Origin: Bacteroidales bacterium UBA4284
GTDB lineage: Bacteria; Bacteroidota; Bacteroidia; Bacteroidales; UBA932
NCBI GenBank assembly: GCA_002395925.1
Contig: DGVM01000097.1
Location: forward strand, 8,293-30,901
Length of the DNA: 22,609 nt
Direction: 5' to 3'
This document shows, one piece after another, positions 1 through 5,781 of the stretch. Below the pieces are notes generated by a model that was not told where the DNA came from, did not search any database, and saw only the letters and a program-made list of their open reading frames with translations. Position 1 is the stretch's first letter. The number at the start of each line of letters is the position of its first letter. Both the position numbers and the translations under genes were made by a program.

Positions 1-1277
1 CGCGGAATCGGCGTCGCCGTCATGACCAGAATGTGCGGAGGCACGCCAGGACCCTTGACCCAGAGGGCAGCACGCTGTCCCACTCCGAAGCGGTGCTGTT
101 CGTCGATGACGGCAAGGCCGAGCGCCTTGTAAACCACCGGTTCCTCGATAAGCGCATGCGTCCCCACGACGATTCCTATACTGCCGTCGGCAAGCCCCTG
201 AAGCAGCGGCCGGCGCTCCTTCTGCGTGGTGCTGCCGGTGAGGACGGCACACTTCACCCCCGTGGGGGCAAGATATTTCTGAATGTTGGCATAGTGCTGA
301 CGGGCAAGCACTTCCGTAGGAGCCATTATGCAGGCCTGATAGCCGTTGCCCACAGCGATGAGGCAGCTGAGCACCGCCACCATGGTCTTGCCGGAGCCAA
401 CGTCGCCCTGCAGCAGGCGGTTCATCTGGCTGCCGCTCGACAGGTCTTCGCGTATCTCTTTTATCACACGCTTCTGCGCCCCCGTAAGATCGTACGGCAG
501 AGCGTTGTAGCAGGCGTGAAACGCCGGCCCTACGCCAGGCATGCGTATGCCCCTGTCGGCCCGGCTACGGACGTAGCGCTGCTTGAGCAGGCTGAGCTGA
601 AGGAAGAACAGTTCTTCGAACTTAAGCCGCTCTGTTGCAAGCTGCAGCGCATGCGTATCGGAAGGGAAATGTATATTCTTTATGGCATACTGCAGAGGGC
701 AGAGCCCGCGGGCCTTGAGCACATACTCCGGGAGCGTTTCGCGTATCTCGGGCAGGCACTTGTCGAGCGCGGCCTTCTGAAGCTTGCCCATTACCTTGGT
801 GGTGATGCCTCCGGATTTGAGCTTCTCCGTGCTGGGATAAACCCCCGTGAGCCTGCCTGCGGCGGAAGGGTCTTCCAGCGGCGGATCGACCTCGGGGTGG
901 ACTATGTTGATGCGGTTTCCGTAAGACTGCGGCTTGCCGTAAAAGATGAAGGTACGCCCTGGTTCCAGACGATCGAACGACCACTTGACACCCTTGAAAA
1001 ACACCATCTCCATGCGCCCGGTAGCATCTTCAACGATTACACTCAGGTGCTTGATGCTGATAAGGTTGCGAGACACCACACGGCCCTGTATCTGAACATA
1101 GGCAAGGTCGGGAGTGACCTCGGCGATGGGAGTGATGCGGGTGCGGTCCACATAGCGGAAGGGATAGAAATGAATCAGCTGGTCGAGCGTAGAAATCTCC
1201 AACTCCTTCTGAAGAAGCAGCGCTCTCTTGGGTCCCACCCCGGGCAGGAACTGAATGCTCGACTCCAATTCTCCCAT
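1..1277 (-). CDS. recG: ATP-dependent DNA helicase RecG (N-terminal part, cut by window edge)
   Basis: RecG reverses stalled replication forks and branch-migrates Holliday junctions, acting on DNA in the cytoplasm. The minus-strand frame from ATG at 1277 gives 425 residues before the window ends. The N-terminus (MGELESSIQFLPGVGPKRA) is the usual RecG helix-hairpin-helix start, followed by an OB-fold wedge domain at about residues 60-150. Walker A GDVGSGKT is at residues 291-298, the RecG-type DEQH box at 392-395 followed by RFGVGQR, and the window cuts the gene just after motif III (TATPIPR). The C-terminal helicase half lies outside. I chose ATG 1277 because it gives the conserved N-terminus and sits directly behind a TAnnTTTG box. 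A long plus-strand reading frame over the same bases is its antisense shadow. Identification is near certain. Confidence 0.96.
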   Translation of the reverse strand, partial: MGELESSIQFLPGVGPKRALLLQKELEISTLDQLIHFYPFRYVDRTRITPIAEVTPDLAYVQIQGRVVSRNLISIKHLSVIVEDATGRMEMVFFKGVKWSFDRLEPGRTFIFYGKPQSYGNRINIVHPEVDPPLEDPSAAGRLTGVYPSTEKLKSGGITTKVMGKLQKAALDKCLPEIRETLPEYVLKARGLCPLQYAIKNIHFPSDTHALQLATERLKFEELFFLQLSLLKQRYVRSRADRGIRMPGVGPAFHACYNALPYDLTGAQKRVIKEIREDLSSGSQMNRLLQGDVGSGKTMVAVLSCLIAVGNGYQACIMAPTEVLARQHYANIQKYLAPTGVKCAVLTGSTTQKERRPLLQGLADGSIGIVVGTHALIEEPVVYKALGLAVIDEQHRFGVGQRAALWVKGPGVPPHILVMTATPIP

Positions 1278-1284
1278 AGTCCCA

Positions 1285-1292
1285 CAAAATTA
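1285..1292 (-). promoter_or_regulatory. Candidate recG -7 box (TAATTTTG)
   Basis: On the minus strand TAATTTTG matches the Bacteroidota -7 consensus TAnnTTTG and ends 7 nt before the recG ATG. No clear TTG -33 box is seen at the right distance. If it is used, the mRNA would be leaderless or nearly so. Confidence 0.4.
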
Positions 1293-1321
1293 ATTATTTT
1301 TGTTTGTTTTTTGAGATGTCC

Positions 1322-1353
1322 TTGCAGAATTATCAAAAAAGTTATTACCTTTG
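1322..1353 (+). promoter_or_regulatory. Promoter of tRNA-Ser (TTG-N21-TACCTTTG)
   Basis: TTG at 1322-1324 and TACCTTTG at 1346-1353 are separated by 21 nt and lie 10 nt before the tRNA. This matches the Bacteroidota -33/-7 promoter. The same TACCTTTG box precedes the partial tRNA at the right edge and the nuclease gene. Confidence 0.7.
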
Positions 1354-1363
1354 TAGTCCCATT

Positions 1364-1451
1364 GGAAAGATGCTCGAGTGGCTGAAGAGGCACGTCTGGA
1401 AAGCGTGTGGCCGCCTAAAGCGGCTCCAGGGTTCGAATCCCTGTCTTTCCG
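1364..1451 (+). tRNA. tRNA-Ser (anticodon GGA)
   Basis: The acceptor arms GGAAAGA and TCTTTCC pair fully, with discriminator G at 1451. The anticodon arm has stem CACGT/GCGTG with loop CTGGAAA, so the anticodon GGA (1398-1400) reads UCC/UCU. A long variable arm (GCCGC-CTAAA-GCGGC) and T arm CAGGG-TTCGAAT-CCCTG complete a class II serine tRNA. CCA is not encoded. The accessory island begins directly after it. Confidence 0.96.
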
Positions 1452-1457
1452 CGCAAT

Positions 1458-1509
1458 GCAATCCTTATGCAGGCGCCGCACGAAAGTGCGGCGCCTGCAT
1501 AAGGATTGC
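1458..1509. repeat. Long perfect hairpin behind tRNA-Ser (24-bp stem, GAAA loop)
   Basis: Bases 1458-1481 are the exact reverse complement of 1486-1509, closed by a GAAA tetraloop. The inner stem is GC-rich (GGCGCCGCAC) and the outer part is CAATCCTTATGC. There is no T-run, so it is not a classical intrinsic terminator. It may process or stop the tRNA transcript, or be a REP-like mobile palindrome. Confidence 0.75.
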
Positions 1510-1606
1510 TCACGGAAATCCAGGGAAAAGGCCCGCGTCAGCGGGACTAATCCCTGATTGCTCACGGAAAGCCAGGGAAAAGCGAGGCGCCGCCGAGCTA
1601 ATCCCA
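1505..1606. repeat. Imperfect tandem repeat, two ~52-bp units
   Basis: Two adjacent units begin ATTGCTCACGGAAA at 1505 and 1557 and share CCAGGGAAAA and CTAATCCC. The centre of the first unit is a small hairpin (CCCGC-GTCA-GCGGG) flanked by CAGGGA/TCCCTG. The centre of the second is diverged. The first unit overlaps the right arm of the long hairpin. No protein is supported here. Confidence 0.65.
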
Positions 1607-1607
1607 C

Positions 1608-1793
1608 AAGGCCGTCGAGAAAGCCAAAAAACTATATGAGTCGATGACCATGACTGTCCCCGAGATTCTGAAAGAGCATGAGCTCTGAAGCTCCATTGCC
1701 AGAACAGCTAAACTCTGCGGAGTCAACGAATCGACAGTAAAGAGACAGAAAGGAATACAGACTTTAACCACCCAAAAAGCTTACCTGTTTTAA
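1608..1793 (+). pseudogene. Remnant of a small helix-turn-helix protein with an in-frame stop
   Basis: The frame reads KAVEKAKKLYES, then MTMTVPEILKEHEL, a TGA at 1686-1688, and continues in the same frame with SSIARTAKLCGVNESTVKRQ to a TAA at 1791-1793. Both halves look like helix-turn-helix DNA-binding segments; the first resembles the C-terminal HTH of serine recombinases. The 5' end is missing because a TAA lies just upstream in frame. Together with the stop this suggests a decayed mobile-element gene. The family assignment is inference and weak; the reading frame and stop are seen directly. Confidence 0.4.
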
Positions 1794-1853
1794 CAAAATT
1801 TTGCAGAATTCTAGGAAAGGTGTATAAACCACTTCCGGAAAACTTTAGGATTC

Positions 1854-2417
1854 GTGATTATGAAAAGAAAGATATACGACAGCGCCTTCTTCTGGCTGGA
1901 AGATGCCAAGCTGTTAAACATCTGCTACAACGCCACCGCTCCCAACATCGGCCTCCAGCTCAATGAAGACCGTACTACCCTCAAATGCTACTTCTGTGAC
2001 ACCGGCCTGCTCATATCCCTGGCATTCAGCGCCCGGGGCATCGTCACCAACGAGATCTACCAGAAACTTATGTTCGACAAGTTGGAAATTGACGAAGGAA
2101 TGCTGGTAGAAAACATTGTGGCCCAGATGTTAAAGACCGCCGGTAACAAACTCTTCTTCTATAACAACTATGACAAGGAAGAAGCCGAGAACCGGATGCA
2201 GATAGACTTTCTTATCCAAAAGGAGATTGTCACTTCCCGACATAATATTTCGCCAATAGAAGTTAAAAGCAGCACAAACTACACGCTCACATCGCTGCGG
2301 AAGTGCATCAAGAAATTCGGCCAGTACCTTTCCACTCCCTACGTCCTGCATACAAACGACGTTGAAGTCAAAGATGGCATAACATACCTCCCGCTTTACA
2401 TGACGCCGCTGCTCTAA
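1854..2417 (+). pseudogene. C-terminal fragment of a DUF4143 AAA-family ATPase
   Basis: The 187-residue frame matches the C-terminal DUF4143 half of the large Bacteroidota ATPase family: FFWLEDAKLLNICYNAT, then RTTLKCYFCDTGLL and a PD-(D/E)XK-like core IDFLIQ...ISPIEVKSS near residues 118-139. Full-length members are about 400-450 residues with an N-terminal Walker A/B ATPase, which is absent upstream. The only start is GTG 1854 or the internal ATG 1860, with no family N-terminus, and a neighbouring frame just upstream (FRIRDYEKK) may belong to the same gene after a frameshift. I read this as a truncated, probably non-functional gene. The function of the intact family is poorly known. Confidence 0.7.
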
Positions 2418-2434
2418 TTCTTTTCCTGGCGCAG

Positions 2435-2458
2435 AATCAACCACTATATTGGTTGATT
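2435..2458. terminator. Hairpin after the ATPase fragment
   Basis: AATCAACCA (2435-2443) and TGGTTGATT (2450-2458) form a perfect 9-bp stem with a 6-nt loop, 17 nt after the ATPase-fragment stop. There is no clear T-run, so its role as a terminator is tentative. Confidence 0.45.
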
Positions 2459-2629
2459 GAACTTATAAACTTGCAAGTCTTGACAGAGCAGCCTACCCGG
2501 CAAGGTCTGACACCCCGCGACTATAGATTGTCGGGTAAAAGTGAGCCCACATTAAAACAAGCGCGGCTGATTTCACAAAAGCTTGACATTTCTCCGTCCG
2601 TCATCCTCGGAGTATAAACAGTGCCGGTA

Positions 2630-2660
2630 TTGATAATTCCCAGCAAAACACTTATATTTG
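2630..2660 (+). promoter_or_regulatory. Promoter inside repeat copy 1 (TTG-N20-TATATTTG)
   Basis: TTG at 2630-2632 and TATATTTG at 2653-2660 are 20 nt apart, a full match to the Bacteroidota consensus. A transcript would begin with a GTCC-TTCG-GGAC hairpin and continue through the long palindrome toward higB. The same promoter occurs in copy 2. Confidence 0.55.
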
Positions 2661-2707
2661 CAAAGTCCTTCGGGACGCCAAGTCTGAACACCGTGGTAAC
2701 CGGAGTC

Positions 2708-2749
2708 CACAAAGCGAGTTAGGTTATATCGTGCCTGGCTCGCTTTGTG
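2708..2749. repeat. REP-like palindrome, copy 1
   Basis: CACAAAGCGAG at 2708-2718 is complementary to CTCGCTTTGTG at 2739-2749, around a partly paired centre. The 30-nt core GCGAGTTAGG...CTCGC recurs at 3603-3632, and in reverse orientation with four transitions at 4381-4410. Confidence 0.7.
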
Positions 2750-2795
2750 CGTTGATAGACGAGAACCAGCGACTATCTAAAATTTAGAAATAATT

Positions 2796-2825
2796 TTGCA
2801 TTTTTAGATATTTGTAATATTTTTG
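2796..2825 (+). promoter_or_regulatory. higBA promoter (TTG-N19-TATTTTTG)
   Basis: TTG at 2796-2798 and TATTTTTG at 2818-2825 have 19-nt spacing. The -7 box ends 5 nt before the higB GTG, so a leaderless or near-leaderless start is predicted. The surrounding DNA is strongly AT-rich. Confidence 0.6.
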
Positions 2826-2830
2826 TAATT

Positions 2831-3136
2831 GTGTTGAATATAAGGGTTATTGCCAAGAAAACTTTGGTCGTTTATTACTCAGCGCAAAAGGATGCCGAAA
2901 CAGCGTTGAAAGAATGGCATGATAAAGTAGAGAAGGCTGATTGGTTTTCGTTCGCAGATGTAAGAAAGACATTCAACTCTGCTGACTATGTCGGCAATAA
3001 TCGCATCGTATTCAACATAAAGGGGAACAAATACAGATTGGTTGCCTTGACTCTGTTCCGCAACAAAATGGTTTATATCAGATTTGTCGGGACCCATGAC
3101 GAATACCTGAGAATAAAAGACATTGACAATATTTAG
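2831..3136 (+). CDS. higB: HigB-family type II toxin (mRNA interferase)
   Basis: HigB toxins of this family cleave mRNA, usually on the ribosome, and are neutralised by HigA. The 101-residue product has the family pattern: RVIAKKTL near the N-terminus, KADWFSFADV around residues 36-45, SADYVGNNRIVFNIKGNKYRLV at about 50-72, and VYIRFVGTHDEYLRI near the C-terminus. There is no ATG at the expected place. GTG 2831 gives the family-length protein, with TTG 2834 as the alternative. The gene lies 5 nt behind a -7 box and 4 nt before higA, in the toxin-first order typical of higBA. It appears intact. Confidence 0.9.
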   Translation: MLNIRVIAKKTLVVYYSAQKDAETALKEWHDKVEKADWFSFADVRKTFNSADYVGNNRIVFNIKGNKYRLVALTLFRNKMVYIRFVGTHDEYLRIKDIDNI

Positions 3137-3140
3137 TTGT

Positions 3141-3506
3141 ATGACGCAGATACAAAACGAGTTGCAGTACAATGCAGTCATGAAAAGGATAGACGAATTG
3201 CTTCAGATTGTAGATGACAGCACTCCGGAAGACGACATCAATAATGTTGAACTTGTCCTCCTGTCCAACCTTGCTGCCGATTACGAAGATGCGAACTATC
3301 CTATCCAAAAACCATCTTTGATTGAGATTCTCAAACTACGCATGTACGAACTGGGATTAAGCCAGAGTGCGCTTGCGACTTTTCTCGGCATGAACCAATC
3401 TAAGATCAGCGAGATATTGTCGGGTAAAAGTGAGCCCACATTAAAACAAGCGCGGCTGATCTCACAAAAGCTTGACATTTCTCCGTCCGTCATCCTCGGA
3501 GTATAA
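3141..3506 (+). CDS. higA: HigA-family antitoxin, XRE-type HTH
   Basis: HigA binds and neutralises HigB and normally represses the operon. The 121-residue product has a helical N-terminal part (MKRIDELLQIVDDSTPED), an acidic linker, and a C-terminal HTH: LKLRMYELGLSQSALATFLG and MNQSKISEILSGKSEPTLKQARLI at about residues 64-110. ATG 3141 is 4 nt after the higB stop; a TTG at 3123 inside higB is less likely. The last 30 codons are part of the 224-bp direct repeat and are found again, without the rest of the gene, at 2527-2617. The gene itself appears intact. Confidence 0.9.
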   Translation: MTQIQNELQYNAVMKRIDELLQIVDDSTPEDDINNVELVLLSNLAADYEDANYPIQKPSLIEILKLRMYELGLSQSALATFLGMNQSKISEILSGKSEPTLKQARLISQKLDISPSVILGV

Positions 3507-3518
3507 ACAGTGCCGGTA

Positions 3519-3549
3519 TTGATAATTCCCGGCAAAACACTTATATTTG
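3519..3549 (+). promoter_or_regulatory. Promoter inside repeat copy 2 (TTG-N20-TATATTTG)
   Basis: It has the same consensus match as copy 1. No long coding region follows; the next 215 nt hold two large hairpins and end in a T-run, so the promoter may drive a non-coding RNA. Confidence 0.5.
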
Positions 3550-3596
3550 CAAAGTCCTTCGGGACGCCAAGTCTGAACACCGTGGTACCCCGAGTC

Positions 3597-3638
3597 CACA
3601 AAGCGAGTTAGGTTATATCGTGCCTGACTCGCTTTGTG
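3597..3638. repeat. REP-like palindrome, copy 2
   Basis: CACAAAGCGAGT and ACTCGCTTTGTG form a 12-bp stem, extended inward by a T.G wobble and AGG/CCT. This copy pairs better than copy 1. Confidence 0.75.
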
Positions 3639-3665
3639 CTTTATGGAAAACGGACAGACCTTGGC

Positions 3666-3767
3666 AGGCAACGCCCCGCAGGCACAACTACTCCCCTGTC
3701 CCTGGATAGGAATCTGGTAATCTCCAAGAGCAAGGCAGGGAGGCAGGCGGCGGCGTTGCCTTTTTTT
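3666..3767 (+). terminator. Large terminator-like hairpin with T-run
   Basis: AGGCAACGCC (3666-3675) pairs with GGCGTTGCCT (3752-3761) and is extended inward by CCGC/GCGG with one bulge, directly followed by a T-run. The loop of about 75 nt is long for a simple intrinsic terminator and may fold itself. Confidence 0.5.
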
Positions 3768-3780
3768 ATTGTATGTAGCT

Positions 3781-3810
3781 TTGACATCATAAGAATATTT
3801 CTTATGTTTG
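3781..3810 (+). promoter_or_regulatory. parDE promoter with overlapping palindromic operator
   Basis: TTG at 3781-3783 and TATGTTTG at 3803-3810 have 19-nt spacing. The palindrome CATAAGAA-TAT-TTCTTATG (3788-3806) fills the spacer and runs into the -7 box, the expected place for autorepression by the ParD antitoxin. Confidence 0.7.
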
Positions 3811-3828
3811 CACAGTAATACAAATAGT

Positions 3829-4065
3829 ATGAAAACGACTACAGTAGCACTGGGCAGTCACTTTGACGAATTCGTACAGTCAAGTATACTCGGAGGCAGA
3901 TATACAAATGCCAGCGAAGTCATTCGCGCCGGCCTCAGGAGGCTGGAAGAGGATGAACGCAGGATTGCCGCTCTCCGCGCCTCCATTGAAGAAGGCGAGG
4001 CAAGTGGATATGTAGAAGATTTTGACTTTGAGTCTCATTTGAGCGGAATGAAGAAACAAAGGTGA
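3829..4065 (+). CDS. parD: ParD-family antitoxin
   Basis: ParD antitoxins bind DNA through an N-terminal ribbon-helix-helix and neutralise the ParE toxin with the C-terminal tail. The 78-residue protein has the family pattern MKTTTVALGSHFDEFVQSSI followed by GRYTNASEVIRAGLRRLEEDE and a charged tail. ATG 3829 is chosen because the upstream TTG 3808 lies inside the -7 box. The gene sits 18 nt after the promoter, and its stop overlaps the parE start by one base (TGATG), indicating translational coupling. Intact. Confidence 0.93.
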   Translation: MKTTTVALGSHFDEFVQSSILGGRYTNASEVIRAGLRRLEEDERRIAALRASIEEGEASGYVEDFDFESHLSGMKKQR

Positions 4066-4361
4066 TGAGCAAGTATCATATTTCCAGAAAAGCGATTGAG
4101 GACTTGGAGGGTATTTGGAAATATACTGCAAGTGAATGGTCAGAAGGACAGGCCTCGGATTATTACCGTCAATTGTACAAATCCATTAAACGTCTGACAA
4201 CCATTCCAACTTATCTCATAAGGGACTATAGCGAAATAAAGCCAGGACTGCTGGGCTTTAAGGTGGGGCATCACATCATATTCTTCAAAAAGCATTGTGA
4301 TGATTCCGTCTGGGTAGACAGGATCCTGCATGAGAAGATGACTTTTCATAGACATCTTTAG
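4065..4361 (+). CDS. parE: ParE/RelE-superfamily toxin
   Basis: ParE toxins poison DNA gyrase, whereas RelE relatives cleave mRNA. This 98-residue protein is closest in pattern to ParE: KYHISRKAIEDLEGIWKYTASEWSEGQASDYY near the N-terminus, then a central basic and aromatic part (GLLGFKVGHHIIFFKK) and a C-terminal strand ending DRILHEKMTFHRHL. ATG 4065 overlaps the parD stop by one base; GTG 4062 is a possible earlier start. Its partner is the upstream ParD. It is followed by a strong palindrome at 4379-4412. Confidence 0.92.
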   Translation: MSKYHISRKAIEDLEGIWKYTASEWSEGQASDYYRQLYKSIKRLTTIPTYLIRDYSEIKPGLLGFKVGHHIIFFKKHCDDSVWVDRILHEKMTFHRHL

Positions 4362-4378
4362 TCAATCCAAAGGCTACG

Positions 4379-4412
4379 AGGCGAGTCAGGTACGATGTGA
4401 CCTGACTCGCCT
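4379..4412. repeat. REP-like palindrome, copy 3 (inverted), terminator-like after parE
   Basis: Bases 4379-4391 (AGGCGAGTCAGGT) pair perfectly with 4400-4412 around the loop ACGATGTG. The reverse complement of its 30-nt core matches the core at 3603-3632 at 26 of 30 positions, all differences being transitions. It lies 17 nt after the parE stop. Confidence 0.75.
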
Positions 4413-4413
4413 T

Positions 4414-4629
4414 ATGTATTGTTCTGATAGTTCTTTTCAATCAGGAAAACAAATTGCCGGTTATCGGAACACCGCGTATCTCTGTAATACTAATATTAAA
4501 TATTACTACTGGTCTTCGTCCGTCACGTCTGAGAAGAACAATTACGCATACTGCGTAGTCTACAAAGGTTATGACACTCAAAATGAACCTCGCGCACACG
4601 GGTTCTCTGTCCGTCCAGTCACAGAATAG
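4414..4629 (+). pseudogene. C-terminal fragment of a Fibrobacter-type paralogous-domain surface protein
   Basis: The 71-residue frame contains AGYRNTAYLCNTNIKYYYWSSS and ends GFSVRPVTE. This is the C-terminal signature of the 'Fibrobacter succinogenes major paralogous domain', found in secreted or lipoprotein surface proteins of Bacteroidota. No signal peptide or N-terminal part is present, and the frame begins immediately after the palindrome at 4379-4412, suggesting truncation there. The ATG at 4414 is probably fortuitous. Function unknown. Confidence 0.6.
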
Positions 4630-4876
4630 AGGACGATAAGGCTCTTTCGGAGCCAGCACTCCAGTTTACTGCGAATGCGACAGATATCAATCTTTCCAGT
4701 ATGTCCTTATTATAACGTTACCCTTCGTTTTTGCTGTGCAAGTTGTTCACGAAGAGTAAGAATCTCTTAGATCTGCACTGCTAATCCAAATTGGAATCAC
4801 TGTGCAGATCTAAAAGATTGGTTATGTGCACAAAAAGAAAGTAGGGTGGGACTGGAAGATAAATAATATCTACCGC
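4630..4876. other. Intergenic stretch with a long hairpin
   Basis: No gene is seen. A small hairpin (GGCTC-tttcg-GAGCC) lies near 4650. Bases 4761-4778 (AATCTCTTAGATCTGCAC) pair with 4802-4819 with one mismatch, and their loop holds a smaller palindrome TCCAA-a-TTGGA. The element follows the exporter stop on the minus strand and could terminate from either side. Confidence 0.55.
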
Positions 4877-5779
4877 TTATCCTTGACCTGCCGCACGGCT
4901 GCGACTGACCAGAACGACGCCTCCCACTATCAGCACAGAAGCCAGGACCTTCTGCCAGGTAAGCGTATCGACGCCTGCCCAGATGCTCACGATGGCGGCA
5001 ATGACGGGTTGCACGTAAGAATACATGCTCACGAGGGTCGGCCTTATGAACTTCTGTCCGTAAGGAATCAGGAAGTATGCTACGAAAGTGGCAAAGAAAA
5101 TCAGGTAGCCTATCTCCCACCGGACATTCCCCGGGATGGCGGAATAATCCGTACCGACAAGGCCTTTGAAGGAAATCGGAAGCGATATCAGAAGAGAGAA
5201 CAGAAAGCTCCACTTCATGAAGGTGACAACGCTGTATTTGGATATGAGCGGACGGAAAAGGCCAAGATACAGGGAGAAACTGAGGCTGTTGACCAGCAGC
5301 AGCACGATTCCCCAGGGCGATGTGGCCGAGGCGCCGCCCTGGTGGACGGAATTGAAAATAAGAAAGAGGATACCGGCGAAACTGAGCGCCACTCCCCCGG
5401 CCTTCTTCATGGTAATAGGCTCCTTGAGGAACAGGAAGGCGAAGAACATAGTGAAGATGGGTCCCAGGGTGCCTATGATGGCGGTGTCGATGGCAGAGGT
5501 CATGGTTATGGCCATGAGGAAGGTCATCTGGGGGATGAACAGCCCCACGAGCGAAGCGGCCGCTATCTTCAGGTAATCTCCCCTTTCGACCTTCTCTTTC
5601 GGCATGCACAGCGACAATATCCAGAACAGAATGCTTGCACCTATGGCCCTCAGCGAGAAGAGGACGTAGGGCGAAATGGTCTCGGAGTTTGCAATGTCCT
5701 TGCAGAACACGAGGTTAAGGCCGAATATCGTATATGCCGCCGCAAGGGAGATGTGCCCCTTGAAAGATTCTCCTTTCAT
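4877..5779 (-). CDS. EamA/DMT-family transporter
   Basis: Members of this drug/metabolite transporter family export amino acids and other small metabolites across the inner membrane. The 300-residue protein has about ten hydrophobic segments arranged as two EamA repeats. The first ends near FLKEPITMKKAGGVALSFAGI, the usual end of the first repeat, and the second carries the YVQPVIAAIVSIW motif. ATG 5779 is preferred over TTG 5785 and lies 2 nt after the stop of the upstream PheC-like gene, so the two form an operon. The substrate is unknown; export of an aromatic amino acid or precursor is only a guess from the neighbour. Confidence 0.88.
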   Translation of the reverse strand: MKGESFKGHISLAAAYTIFGLNLVFCKDIANSETISPYVLFSLRAIGASILFWILSLCMPKEKVERGDYLKIAAASLVGLFIPQMTFLMAITMTSAIDTAIIGTLGPIFTMFFAFLFLKEPITMKKAGGVALSFAGILFLIFNSVHQGGASATSPWGIVLLLVNSLSFSLYLGLFRPLISKYSVVTFMKWSFLFSLLISLPISFKGLVGTDYSAIPGNVRWEIGYLIFFATFVAYFLIPYGQKFIRPTLVSMYSYVQPVIAAIVSIWAGVDTLTWQKVLASVLIVGGVVLVSRSRAAGQG

Positions 5780-5781
5780 CT

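Larger units (their letters stand above)
2527..2750 (+). repeat. 224-bp direct repeat, copy 1 (contains a 3' scrap of higA)
   Basis: This block is about 98% identical (5 differences seen) to 3416-3639, at a constant offset of 889 bp. Its first 91 bases (2527-2617) are the last 30 codons and stop of the higA antitoxin gene, without the rest of the gene. The remainder carries a promoter-like sequence (2630-2660), a UUCG-capped hairpin (2665-2676) and a long palindrome (2708-2749). The two copies bracket the intact higBA module, so recombination between them would delete it. Copy 1 is probably what remains of an earlier tandem TA copy. Confidence 0.9.
3416..3639 (+). repeat. 224-bp direct repeat, copy 2 (3' end of higA plus downstream region)
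   Basis: This is the partner of 2527-2750. It begins inside higA and runs past its stop through the promoter (TTG 3519-3521, TATATTTG 3542-3549), the UUCG hairpin (3554-3565) and the long palindrome (3597-3638). The few differences between copies lie mainly outside the promoter and the UUCG hairpin. Confidence 0.9.
3553..3767 (+). ncRNA. Candidate structured small RNA between higA and parD
   Basis: A consensus promoter ends at 3549. The predicted transcript starts with a UUCG-tetraloop hairpin, continues into the 42-nt palindrome at 3597-3638, and ends at a hairpin with a seven-T run around 3761-3767. A possible 25-codon reading frame (ATG 3643 to TAA) lies inside but has no recognised family. 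I do not know a matching RNA family. Promoter, hairpins and T-run are seen; that this makes a stable RNA is inference. Confidence 0.3.

Noticed and set aside
33..1385. A 450-codon plus-strand open frame at the left edge
   Set aside because: It lies antisense to recG, whose helicase motifs are complete up to the window edge.
1505..1606. Possible CRISPR-like repeats
   Set aside because: Only two units, adjacent without uniform spacers, and with internal divergence; no cas genes are present.
3597..3638. Integron attC-like site (GTTAGGT resembles the GTTRRRY core)
   Set aside because: No matching RYYYAAC partner lies at the other end of the palindrome, no integrase is seen, and the motif sits inside the left arm rather than at the end.
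3643..3720. A 25-codon frame ending in tryptophan codons before a large hairpin, as a second attenuator
   Set aside because: The Trp codons are scattered at its end, the following gene is a toxin-antitoxin module with its own promoter, and no alternative pairing logic is visible.
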